Shown: positions 1 through 6,050 of the stretch, in pieces
Layout: each line of letters opens with the position of its first letter
How positions within the stretch are numbered: the first letter of the stretch is position 1
NCBI GenBank assembly: GCA_947175305.1
Contig: CAMWMO010000060.1
Location: 1 to 7,619, forward strand
Reading direction: 5' to 3'
From: an uncultured Lachnospiraceae bacterium
GTDB taxonomy: Bacteria; Bacillota; Clostridia; Lachnospirales; Lachnospiraceae
DNA length: 7,619 bases
Program-made: the position numbers and the translations under genes
The notes under the pieces: model-generated
Seen by the model: the letters and a program-made list of their open reading frames with translations, nothing else
Database searches by the model: none
What the model was told of the DNA's origin: nothing

Positions 1-59
1 ATATTATGCTGATGATGGAATGAAAGAAAAAATCTCTTTGAATTTTTTAAAAAGAGTGG
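1..59. other. Upstream non-coding stretch with inverted repeats
   Basis: No convincing gene is seen here. The frame that stays open from base 2 to 220 runs into the repressor gene and has no family resemblance. An AT-rich inverted repeat has arms CTCTTT (34-39) and AAAGAG (51-56). The second arm can also pair with CTCTTTT (72-78) across the -35 box of the downstream promoter. The first arm has only a short T-run after it, so a terminator for an upstream gene is possible but not shown. Confidence 0.4.
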
Positions 60-88
60 TTTACAAGGCCGCTCTTTTGTTATATGAT
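60..88 (+). promoter_or_regulatory. Sigma-A promoter of the LacI-family gene
   Basis: The -35 box TTTACA (60-65, 5 of 6 consensus) and the -10 box TATGAT (83-88, 5 of 6) are separated by exactly 17 bp. The expected transcription start is near base 95, which is the first base of the tandem palindromes that follow. This arrangement suggests autorepression. Start sites were inferred from spacing, not measured. Confidence 0.75.
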
Positions 89-94
89 GTTATT

Positions 95-122
95 GGAAAA
101 CGATTTCCGGAAAACATTTTCC
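95..122. promoter_or_regulatory. Two tandem LacI-type operator candidates
   Basis: Two abutting 14-bp palindromes are present: GGAAAACGATTTCC (95-108) and GGAAAACATTTTCC (109-122). They are near-identical direct repeats, 12 of 14 bases, each with GGAAA/TTTCC-type arms. The first has the central CG step typical of LacI-family operators. They begin at the predicted transcription start of the adjacent repressor gene, as expected for an autoregulatory site. They do not fit the CcpA cre consensus because the TG-to-CG spacing is one base too long. Which protein binds is an inference. Confidence 0.65.
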
Positions 123-126
123 AAAC

Positions 127-140
127 TGAAATCGCTTTCG
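127..140. promoter_or_regulatory. Third operator-like half-degenerate palindrome
   Basis: TGAAATCGCTTTCG holds GAAA and TTTC arms around a TCGC centre, with the same central CG step as the tandem pair upstream. Its centre is 18 bp from that of the second operator. It overlaps the region just before the repressor's translation start. It is weaker than the first two and may be a low-affinity site or chance. Confidence 0.4.
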
Positions 141-153
141 GGATGGAATGGAA

Positions 154-1200
154 ATGGTATCAATCAAAGATGTCGCGAAACAGGCGGGGGTGGCGATTTC
201 CACCGTATCTAAGGTGCTGAATAACTATCCCAACGTGAGCGAGGAAACGAAGAAAAAAGTGAATCAGGCGGTGGCGGAATTGAATTTTGTCCCCAATACT
301 GTCGCGGCGGCCTTATCTTCCAAGCAGTCCGGCAGGGTGGCGCTGTTGTTAAATCTGAACAACGCGGCACAGTCGGTGGACGAGATCAATATGCAGTACA
401 TGGCGGGAACCATTGGCCGGGCTGTGGAGCTGAATCTGGACGTGATCACTATATTTGATTCCATGCTGAAAAATAAGAATCTGGAAGAGGTAGTGCGTTA
501 TCTGCGTTCCCAGAGCATCACGGGTCTTTTGATCTTTGGTATGTCTAAAGACGACAAAGTGCTTCACCAGTTGATCGATGCGCAGCTTTTTAAGATTGTG
601 ACGGTGGATGCGCCCATCGTGAATGCTTCTTCCTCCGCAATCTGGATCGATCAGGAAGCGGCGCAGTATGAAGTGGCGAAAAAGACGCTTACGGAAAATA
701 AGGGAAAGAGTATTCTCTATCTGGCCGGTAAAAAGAACGGCTATGTCACCGGGGAACGTCTGCGGGGGGTACAGAGGCTTGCGGAGGAAAAAAAGATACC
801 GATGCTTGTCAGGAACGGAGAGTTTTCGGAGCTGCAGGCCAGGAACCTGACCTTTCGGTATGCAAAGAAAAAGGATGTCGTGGTGTGTGCCTCGGATCTG
901 ATGGCAATCGGCGCCATGCGGGCGCTGATGGAGATGGATATCTTTCGCCCCGTGTGCGGCTTTGACGGAATCACATTGATGGGCTATGCCGGGAAACAGA
1001 TGAATACGGTGCGGCAGGATTTTACCCGGATCGCATCGGAGGCAGTGGTGGAGCTGAAACGGCTTCTGGACGGCGGCGAGGGACAGCAGATCGTGCTGGA
1101 CTATGAGCTGGTGAGAATGAAATATGAGGATGTAATAGCCGCCGAAGAAAAACAAGCGACGCGAAGCGGCATTTGTTTTTCTGGCGGCATTAACGAGTAA
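154..1200 (+). CDS. LacI/GalR-family transcriptional repressor
   Basis: This is a 348-residue cytoplasmic DNA-binding regulator. The N-terminal helix-turn-helix is textbook for LacI (about residues 4-25, SIKDVAKQAGVAISTVSKVL). It is followed by the hinge helix (about 48-57, with the minor-groove leucine at Leu54) and a periplasmic-binding-protein-like sugar domain with the family signatures CASDLMAIGAMRAL (245-258) and CGFDG (268-272). I chose the ATG at 154 because family members usually start one to three residues before the SIKDVA stretch. The ATG at 148 is also possible and neither has a strong ribosome site. The gene lies 92 bp upstream of glycogen phosphorylase in the same direction, so an alpha-glucan or maltodextrin effector is likely, as for MalR-type regulators, but the effector is inferred. 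Residues 329-348 lie outside the normal fold and are encoded by a large palindrome. Confidence 0.93.
   Translation: MVSIKDVAKQAGVAISTVSKVLNNYPNVSEETKKKVNQAVAELNFVPNTVAAALSSKQSGRVALLLNLNNAAQSVDEINMQYMAGTIGRAVELNLDVITIFDSMLKNKNLEEVVRYLRSQSITGLLIFGMSKDDKVLHQLIDAQLFKIVTVDAPIVNASSSAIWIDQEAAQYEVAKKTLTENKGKSILYLAGKKNGYVTGERLRGVQRLAEEKKIPMLVRNGEFSELQARNLTFRYAKKKDVVVCASDLMAIGAMRALMEMDIFRPVCGFDGITLMGYAGKQMNTVRQDFTRIASEAVVELKRLLDGGEGQQIVLDYELVRMKYEDVIAAEEKQATRSGICFSGGINE
1138..1188 (+). repeat. Large palindrome inside the 3' end of the repressor gene
   Basis: A long hairpin is encoded here. GCCGCC (1138-1143) pairs with GGCGGC (1183-1188), and GAAAAACAA (1147-1155) pairs with TTGTTTTTC (1173-1181). A small internal loop separates the two stems, and a mini-stem CGC-GAA-GCG (1160-1168) caps the structure. 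It encodes residues 329-345 of the regulator, beyond the end of the conserved domain. The compact GC-rich palindrome and a tail with no family counterpart suggest a REP-like element that has been exapted as the gene end. Dispersal in the genome cannot be seen from this window. Confidence 0.6.
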
Positions 1201-1273
1201 ACGTCCGATGAAATCGGACAATGAGCGCGAGAGCGCGGGTTTACGAGTTTTATAAATCGCGGATAAAGTAAAC
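1197..1273 (+). promoter_or_regulatory. Structured spacer between repressor gene and glgP
   Basis: The 92-bp gap contains a perfect 7-bp hairpin, GTCCGAT-GAA-ATCGGAC (1203-1219), and a small GCGC-GAGA-GCGC hairpin (1225-1236). Both are enclosed by GTAAAC (1197-1202) and GTTTAC (1239-1244), giving a three-way junction. GTTTAC can instead pair with a second GTAAAC (1268-1273), which sits 4 bases before the glgP ribosome site. No U-run follows any stem, so a simple terminator is not supported. An RNA-processing, stability or attenuation role is an inference. Confidence 0.45.
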
Positions 1274-1277
1274 AAAA

Positions 1278-1283
1278 AGGAGG
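1278..1283 (+). promoter_or_regulatory. Strong ribosome binding site of glgP
   Basis: AGGAGG is a full anti-16S match, placed 9 bases before the ATG at 1293. It fixes that ATG as the start and suggests high translation once the leader is accessible. Confidence 0.85.
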
Positions 1284-1292
1284 TTTTAAAAC

Positions 1293-3602
1293 ATGGCACA
1301 GGCAAGCAACCTGAAAAGAGATGTACTGGTAATGAATCTGGAGCAGGAACTGGAAAACCAGACACAGAGCGAGTATGGGAAATCCGTCGCTGCGTGCAGC
1401 AACGAGGAGCTGTATTACAGTATTTTACAGCTTTCCAAGAGACTGATGGAAGTGTCCGAGCCGATCGAGGGGGAGAAGAAGATCTACTATATTTCTGCTG
1501 AGTTTCTGATCGGAAAGCTTCTGTCCAATAACCTGATCAATCTGGGCGTCTATGACAATCTGGAGAAGATCCTTGCCAAGAACGGCAAGCAGCTTTCTGT
1601 GATCGAGGAGATAGAGCCGGAGCCTTCGCTGGGCAACGGCGGTCTGGGACGGCTGGCAGCGTGCTTCCTGGATTCCATCGCATCCCTGGGACTTCCGGGT
1701 GAGGGAATCGGCTTGAATTATCACTTCGGTCTTTTCAAGCAGGAGTTCAAGGATAAGCTGCAGACAGCACAGAAGAACGATTGGATTGAGGAGAAGTCTT
1801 GGCTTACCAAAACTGACACGACCTTTGAAGTGGCATTTGGCAAAAAGAAGGTGGCTTCCAGACTGTATGATATTGATGTGATCGGATATGACAATGGTGT
1901 CAATAAACTGCGCCTGTTTGATATTGAGTCCATCGATGAGAGTCTGGTGAAGAAGGGCATTGATTTTGACAAAGAGGATATCGAGAAAAACCTGACACTT
2001 TTCCTGTATCCCGATGATTCCGACGAGGCCGGCAATCTGCTGCGCATCTATCAGCAGTATTTTATGGTGAGCAATGCGGCTCAGCTCATCTTAAAGGAAA
2101 TGAAAGAGAAAAAATACGATCTGCGCAAGATGTATGATCATGCAGTGATCCAGATCAACGACACCCATCCCACCATGGTGATTCCGGAACTGATCCGTAT
2201 TCTGGTGGATGACAAGGCATTTACTATGGATGAGGCTATCGAGGTGGTGAGCAAGACCTGCGCATACACGAATCACACGATCCTGGCGGAGGCGCTGGAG
2301 AAGTGGCCTCTCAAGTATCTGGAGAAGGTAGTACCCCAGCTTGTGCCCATCATTAAGGAGCTGGATAAGCGGGTAGCTGCGAAATATAAGGATCCCAAGG
2401 TGCAGATCATCGATGAGGATGACCGGGTACACATGGCGCACATCGACATCCACTACGGCTTTTCGGTAAACGGCGTGGCGGCGATCCACACAGAGATCTT
2501 GAAGAATACAGAATTAAATGCGTTTTATAAGATCTATCCGGAGAAATTTAACAATAAGACCAACGGTATCACTTTCCGGAGATGGCTCTTATCCTGTAAC
2601 CGTGAACTGGCGGGCTTCCTCTCCGATACCATCGGAGACGCCTATAAGAAGGATGCGGCGAACCTTGAGAAGCTGTTAGACTATGCGGACGATGAGGCGG
2701 TGCTTGACCGTATTGCGCAGATCAAGAGAAACCGCAAGGAAGATCTGGCGGCTTATGTGAAAGAGGTGGAGGGCGTGACCCTGAATCCTGATTCCATCTT
2801 TGATATCCAGAGTAAGAGACTGCACGAGTACAAGCGGCAGCAGATGAATGCCCTTTATATCATCCATAAATATCTGGAGATTAAGGCAGGAAAGAAGCCT
2901 GCAAGACCCATGACCTTTATCTTCGGCGCGAAGGCGGCTCCCGCCTATGTGATTGCACAGGATATCATTCATCTGCTTCTGGTGCTGCAGGAGATCATCA
3001 ATAACGATCCTGAGGTCAGCCCTTACATGACCGTGCTCATGGTGGAAAATTACAATGTAGCTTATGCGGAGAAGATGATCCCGGCCTGCGATATCTCTGA
3101 GCAGATCTCTCTGGCATCCAAGGAGGCTTCCGGTACGGGCAACATGAAGTTCATGTTAAACGGTGCCGTGACGCTGGGCACTTCGGATGGCGCTAATGTG
3201 GAGATTCATGAGCTGGTTGGCGATGACAATATCTACATCTTCGGTGAGAAATCCGAGGCAGTCATCGAGCACTACGAGAAGGCCGATTATGTGTCAAAGG
3301 ATTACTATAAGAAGTCTCCTGTGATCAAGGAGGCGGTAGACTTCATTGTCAGCAAGGAAGCGCTGAAGGTAGGCCACAAGGAGAATCTGGAGAGACTTTA
3401 CAAGGAGCTGTTAAATAAGGACTGGTTTATGACGCTTCTGGATCTGGAGGATTATATCGCCACGAAGGATAAGATGATGGCGGATTATGAGGATCAGAAG
3501 AAGTGGAGAAAGATGATGCTGGTGAATATTGCCAAGGCAGGATTCTTCTCCTCCGACAGAACCATCGAGGAGTACAACAGAGATATCTGGCGACTCAGAT
3601 AA
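1293..3602 (+). CDS. glgP: Glycogen/maltodextrin phosphorylase (GT35)
   Basis: The 769-residue enzyme catalyses phosphorolysis of alpha-1,4-glucans to glucose-1-phosphate with a pyridoxal-phosphate cofactor (EC 2.4.1.1). Family signatures appear in order: [11 protein letters not shown] early in the chain, [16 protein letters not shown] from residue 113, NDTHP (289-293), [25 protein letters not shown] from residue 422, [10 protein letters not shown], and the cofactor motif [10 protein letters not shown] (611-620), in which Lys619 should hold the PLP. The N-terminal phosphorylation and AMP-control segments of animal enzymes are absent, as usual in bacteria. It is somewhat shorter than the roughly 800-residue enterobacterial forms but no catalytic block is missing. 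It follows a LacI-type gene and ends at a strong terminator, so it may be the last gene of that unit. Preference for glycogen over maltodextrin cannot be read from the sequence. Confidence 0.97.
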   Translation: MAQASNLKRDVLVMNLEQELENQTQSEYGKSVAACSNEELYYSILQLSKRLMEVSEPIEGEKKIYYISAEFLIGKLLSNNLINLGVYDNLEKILAKNGKQLSVIEEIEPEPSLGNGGLGRLAACFLDSIASLGLPGEGIGLNYHFGLFKQEFKDKLQTAQKNDWIEEKSWLTKTDTTFEVAFGKKKVASRLYDIDVIGYDNGVNKLRLFDIESIDESLVKKGIDFDKEDIEKNLTLFLYPDDSDEAGNLLRIYQQYFMVSNAAQLILKEMKEKKYDLRKMYDHAVIQINDTHPTMVIPELIRILVDDKAFTMDEAIEVVSKTCAYTNHTILAEALEKWPLKYLEKVVPQLVPIIKELDKRVAAKYKDPKVQIIDEDDRVHMAHIDIHYGFSVNGVAAIHTEILKNTELNAFYKIYPEKFNNKTNGITFRRWLLSCNRELAGFLSDTIGDAYKKDAANLEKLLDYADDEAVLDRIAQIKRNRKEDLAAYVKEVEGVTLNPDSIFDIQSKRLHEYKRQQMNALYIIHKYLEIKAGKKPARPMTFIFGAKAAPAYVIAQDIIHLLLVLQEIINNDPEVSPYMTVLMVENYNVAYAEKMIPACDISEQISLASKEASGTGNMKFMLNGAVTLGTSDGANVEIHELVGDDNIYIFGEKSEAVIEHYEKADYVSKDYYKKSPVIKEAVDFIVSKEALKVGHKENLERLYKELLNKDWFMTLLDLEDYIATKDKMMADYEDQKKWRKMMLVNIAKAGFFSSDRTIEEYNRDIWRLR

Positions 3603-3615
3603 GCGATAAGAAAAG

Positions 3616-3654
3616 AGGCGGCATCCGAAAGGGTGCCGCCTTGTTATGTTTTTT
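3616..3654. terminator. Bidirectional intrinsic terminator
   Basis: An 11-bp stem (3616-3626 with 3631-3641, one G-U pair) is capped by a GAAA tetraloop. On the plus strand it is followed by a T-rich run ending in six Ts (3649-3654), 13 bases after the glgP stop. On the minus strand the stem is followed by a CTCTTTTC tract. The stop codon of the converging glycosyltransferase gene (3644-3646) lies inside the T-rich arm, so one element closes both operons. Confidence 0.9.
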
Positions 3655-4741
3655 GGATTTCCGAAAGCCGCTGCTTTGCCGGCTCATACTCTCCACATTT
3701 TTCATAATATTTTCTGGCTTCCGTGATATGGCCGGTGCATTCATAGATCACACCGATGTTATAGTTGGCCATGTAGCTGTTTGTGCCTTCTACCGCAAAA
3801 TCCTCCATAGAAGACGCTTTCTGAAATTCTGAAATGGCCTGATCGAAAAGGCCGTTGTTCATATAGATGAGCCCCATCAGAAAGACGAAATCCGCCCGGA
3901 CCGCAAAGATATCATAGAGGGAAGAAAGCTCCAGCGCCTCCCGGTTTCGTTTCAGATCCAGCATGGTGTAACCGTAAGATTCCACCATAGTTTTCACATA
4001 ATCGAGATTAGGATCTACCTCCAGCGACAGACCGGCATCGAAATAGTCGAAGGCCCTCTCATGGTCTTTCAATCTGCGGCAGCTTAAGCCCAGCTGATAA
4101 TAAAGGTAGGGGTCCGGACCTTCTTTGGCAAGTTCTGCCTCTAAGAGTGCAATATTGCGGCGGGATTTTTCCTGCATTTCGGACTCGCTGAGATCGTATC
4201 CCACATGTAAAATTGTGACAGGCGCGTCATAAACCTTTTTGGCGCTTGTCTGCGCTGCTGACACCCCTGCCACAGCAGAGGCAGTGTCAGGACGATATGC
4301 AAGCTGTTCATGCACTGCGCCCAAAAAGTGAAAATACCGACGGTCAGCCAGACGGCTCACCCGCATCTGCTCATGGGTGGTCTGCCCGGCCCGGGTAAAG
4401 CGGCTGCGGATCAGGATCCGCCCTGCGGCATCCGGATATTCCTCCATAAACCTACGGAGGGCATCTATGTCAATCTGTTCGATATATTCGTCACAATCGA
4501 GAGAAAGTATCCAGTTATGGGAGGCTTTTTCCATACAAAAATTTCTTGCGGCGCTGAAATCATCGCACCAGTCAAAGTGATAGATGCGGTCAGTGTAGCG
4601 GCCGGCAATCTCAAGGGTCTGATCCGTGGAGCCGGTATCTGTCAGCACGATCTCAAGGCCGTAGGGGGCAAGCCTTTCGAGGCATTCGCCAATGTGAGTC
4701 TCTTCATTTTTAGCGATGATACATACGGATAGAGGAAACAC
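3644..4741 (-). CDS. GT2 glycosyltransferase with C-terminal TPR repeats (copy 2 of operon)
   Basis: This 365-residue protein has an N-terminal GT-A fold: LSVCIIAKNEE (4-14), DTGSTD (35-40), WCDDFSAARN (58-67) and the metal/nucleotide-binding DxD in DCDEY (82-86). It then has HFLGAVHE (138-145), HVGY (179-182), and TPR-like helical repeats over roughly residues 208-360. No signal peptide or membrane segment is seen, so it is probably cytoplasmic. It starts at GTG (4741), with AAAGGAG (4747-4753) 5 bases upstream and no nearby in-frame ATG. It lies 24 bp after its paralogue in the same operon. The order GT2, then FHG-VHE, then H-GY, then TPR matches the layout of SunS-type peptide S-glycosyltransferases. 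Donor and acceptor are unknown. Compared with its paralogue it carries a 13-residue Ala/Ser/Thr-rich insertion at about 152-170. Confidence 0.88.
   Translation of the reverse strand: MFPLSVCIIAKNEETHIGECLERLAPYGLEIVLTDTGSTDQTLEIAGRYTDRIYHFDWCDDFSAARNFCMEKASHNWILSLDCDEYIEQIDIDALRRFMEEYPDAAGRILIRSRFTRAGQTTHEQMRVSRLADRRYFHFLGAVHEQLAYRPDTASAVAGVSAAQTSAKKVYDAPVTILHVGYDLSESEMQEKSRRNIALLEAELAKEGPDPYLYYQLGLSCRRLKDHERAFDYFDAGLSLEVDPNLDYVKTMVESYGYTMLDLKRNREALELSSLYDIFAVRADFVFLMGLIYMNNGLFDQAISEFQKASSMEDFAVEGTNSYMANYNIGVIYECTGHITEARKYYEKCGEYEPAKQRLSEIQKT
4258..4290. repeat. Palindrome inside the glycosyltransferase linker
   Basis: CTGACAC (4258-4264) pairs with GTGTCAG (4284-4290), and inside it TGCC (4268-4271) pairs with GGCA (4280-4283). 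It coincides with the linker residues (about 151-162) where this copy is 13 residues longer than its paralogue. The palindrome may mark an insertion or slippage event. It could also be a chance product of Ala/Ser-rich coding. Confidence 0.4.
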
Positions 4742-4746
4742 GGATT

Positions 4747-4753
4747 CTCCTTT
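4747..4753 (-). promoter_or_regulatory. Ribosome binding site deciding a GTG start
   Basis: Read on the minus strand, AAAGGAG lies 5 bases before GTG at 4741. The first in-frame ATG is about 70 codons later and would remove the nucleotide-binding core, so GTG is the start. Confidence 0.8.
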
Positions 4754-4765
4754 CTAAAGGGAAAG

Positions 4766-5833
4766 TCAGGAGACGGATTCTGCCGTCTGAAGCTCCCGGA
4801 GTCTTCTGATAGCCGGCTCATAATCGCCGCATTTTTTATAGTAGATCCGGGCCTGCTCCAGGTTGCCCATCGTCTCATAGATACCGCCGATATGGAAATA
4901 GGCACGGTAACTGTTGACGCCCTTGCGGGAATAGGCCGTGAGTGTGGTTGCCTTTTCAAACTCCTCGATAGCTTTGGACAGTTCTCCTTTTTTCATATAG
5001 AGCATTCCCATCAGATAGACGAAGTCCGCCCGGTGGGAGAGATGACCATACTTATCTTTAAGAGACATGGCTGCATCGTATTTTGCCAGATCCATCAGGC
5101 AGTAGCCGTAGGTTTCCGCCATGCTCTGCACAAAGTCGGACTGGGGATCTGCGTTTAGAGCAAGCCCCATTTTGTAATACTGCGCCGCCTTTTCCATGTC
5201 GTTTAAGGAGATATAATTTTGCCCCAGATGGAAATAGAGATATGGGCTGGGACCCTTTACATTCAGATCGTGCAAAAGCATCTCCAGATTTCTGGTAGCA
5301 CGCATGCGCTTATCAGATTCCTCCACATAGCCTTCGTGATAAAAGGTCAGGGGAATCGAAAAGGTTTCCGGCTCCCTGCCCTGCAAGGTGCGCACCCGCT
5401 CATGGATGCTGCCCTCAAAGTGGCAGTATTTTCTGTTGAAGAGACGGCCGATACGCTCCGACATGATGGAGCGTGTACCCTGCACGGTATAGGGATTATT
5501 GCGGGTGATCATGCCCACGGAGTCCCTGTTATGGGAGAGCGCCTCTTCCAGCTGAACCAGATTGACATTTTCAAGATATTCGTCACAGTCTATGATCAGT
5601 ACCCAGTCATTTGATGCCTGCTGAATCGAAAAGTTTCTCGCACTGCTGAAGTCGTCGCACCAGGCAAAATGAAAGACCCTGTCCGCATATCTATGAGCCA
5701 TCTCTACGGTGCGGTCCACGGAACCGGTATCGACCACGATGATCTCAAAGCGGCAGGGACGAAGTCTTTTGAGACATTCTTCAATGTGATTATCTTCGTT
5801 TTTTGCAATCATACACACGGAAACAGGTAACAT
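4766..5833 (-). CDS. GT2 glycosyltransferase with C-terminal TPR repeats (copy 1 of operon)
   Basis: The 355-residue protein is the first gene of the minus-strand operon and a paralogue of the next one. It shares 53 of the first 86 residues without gaps. Visible motifs are VSVCMIAKNE (4-13), DTGSVD (35-40), WCDDFSSARN (58-67), DxD in DCDEY (82-86), HFEGSIHE (138-145) and HEGY (166-169). TPR-like repeats lie near 197-226, 268-300 and 311-343. The start at 5833 is preferred over an in-frame ATG at 5857 because AGAGG lies 7 bases before it, and the conserved MxPxSVC start then aligns with the paralogue. No signal peptide or transmembrane segment is present. GT2 enzymes with TPR tails include peptide/protein glycosyltransferases, and TPRs can hold the acceptor or mediate dimerisation. 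The substrate here is not identifiable from the window. Confidence 0.9.
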   Translation of the reverse strand: MLPVSVCMIAKNEDNHIEECLKRLRPCRFEIIVVDTGSVDRTVEMAHRYADRVFHFAWCDDFSSARNFSIQQASNDWVLIIDCDEYLENVNLVQLEEALSHNRDSVGMITRNNPYTVQGTRSIMSERIGRLFNRKYCHFEGSIHERVRTLQGREPETFSIPLTFYHEGYVEESDKRMRATRNLEMLLHDLNVKGPSPYLYFHLGQNYISLNDMEKAAQYYKMGLALNADPQSDFVQSMAETYGYCLMDLAKYDAAMSLKDKYGHLSHRADFVYLMGMLYMKKGELSKAIEEFEKATTLTAYSRKGVNSYRAYFHIGGIYETMGNLEQARIYYKKCGDYEPAIRRLRELQTAESVS

Positions 5834-5840
5834 AATAACA

Positions 5841-5845
5841 CCTCT
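5841..5845 (-). promoter_or_regulatory. Ribosome binding site deciding the start of the first glycosyltransferase
   Basis: AGAGG on the minus strand, within AAAGAGGTG, lies 7 bases before ATG at 5833. The longer alternative start at 5857 has no comparable site and would fuse eight residues absent from the paralogue. Confidence 0.75.
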
Positions 5846-5868
5846 TTTGTGATTCATTTTCTATGCCT

Positions 5869-5897
5869 ATTTTAGCATTTTCTTATCATTACGACAA
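5869..5897 (-). promoter_or_regulatory. Promoter of the glycosyltransferase operon
   Basis: On the minus strand the -35 box TTGTCG (5897-5892, 4 of 6) is followed after 17 bp by the -10 box TAAAAT (5874-5869, 5 of 6), preceded by TGC, which gives an extended -10. The predicted start is near 5862, leaving a leader of about 30 bases before the ATG at 5833. Confidence 0.75.
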
Positions 5898-5920
5898 TAC
5901 AGTTTTTGGACCTGACTGTA
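5898..5920. promoter_or_regulatory. Dyad next to the glycosyltransferase promoter
   Basis: A perfect 6-bp inverted repeat, TACAGT (5898-5903) and ACTGTA (5915-5920), has an 11-bp spacer. It directly abuts the -35 box of the minus-strand promoter, a position suited to an activator or a repressor. The two half-sites face the same helix side at about 17 bp. The adjacent XRE-type protein is a natural candidate binder, by inference only. Confidence 0.5.
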
Positions 5921-5922
5921 GA

Positions 5923-5936
5923 GACGATATTTCGTC
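5923..5936. promoter_or_regulatory. Second dyad in the divergent control region
   Basis: GACGA (5923-5927) and TCGTC (5932-5936) form a perfect 5-bp inverted repeat around TATT. It sits between the two divergent promoters, about 40 bp from the plus-strand -10 box. Short arms make chance possible. Confidence 0.35.
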
Positions 5937-5975
5937 AAATAACTCCGTTTGGTGGTTCCTTTTTCAAAAAAAATG

Positions 5976-5984
5976 TGTTATACT
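5976..5984 (+). promoter_or_regulatory. Extended -10 promoter of the XRE-glf operon
   Basis: TG (5976-5977), one base, then TATACT (5979-5984, 5 of 6) is a clear extended -10 element. The position expected for a -35 box (5956-5961, TTCCTT) matches poorly, so the promoter may depend on the extended -10 or on an activator. The predicted start is near 5991, giving a leader of about 60 bases. Confidence 0.6.
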
Positions 5985-5996
5985 GTGCAAAAGTAG

Positions 5997-6046
5997 AGAG
6001 GAGCGGACCTCTTCTCATAAAGAAAACATCACATGATAAGGAGGTC
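5997..6046 (+). promoter_or_regulatory. Leader with possible ribosome-site sequestration
   Basis: The leader segment 6006-6018 (GACCTCTTCTCAT) is nearly complementary to 6033-6046, which holds the ribosome site. It gives 4, 3 and 5 bp of pairing with one mismatch and one bulged G. The same segment can instead pair with AGAGG at 5997-6001 (CCTCT at 6008-6012). The two pairings are mutually exclusive, as in translational switches. No known riboswitch class was recognised. Confidence 0.4.
6038..6044 (+). promoter_or_regulatory. Ribosome binding site deciding the XRE start
   Basis: AAGGAGG lies 6 bases before ATG at 6051. An upstream in-frame ATG at 6033 would place this site inside the coding sequence, so 6051 is the start. 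Confidence 0.85.
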
Positions 6047-6050
6047 TATT

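Noticed and set aside
94..122. CcpA cre site
   Set aside because: The spacing between TG and the central CG is one base longer than the cre consensus, and the tandem palindromes fit a dedicated LacI-type regulator better.
20..220. Short plus-strand frame of 66 codons at the left edge
   Set aside because: It crosses the promoter and operators and overlaps the repressor gene in another frame, with no support as a protein.
1240..1267. Separate glgP promoter (TTTACG, 16 bp, GATAAA)
   Set aside because: Both boxes match at only 4 of 6 positions and they lie inside the inverted-repeat spacer. Not strong enough to call.
349..1365. Long minus-strand open frame (338 codons) opposite the LacI-type gene
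   Set aside because: It is antisense to a clear gene, rich in His, Leu and Arg as such shadows are, and has no ribosome site or recognised motif.
5834..5857. N-terminal extension of the first glycosyltransferase to an ATG at 5857
   Set aside because: There is no ribosome site before it, and the start at 5833 has one and aligns with the paralogue.
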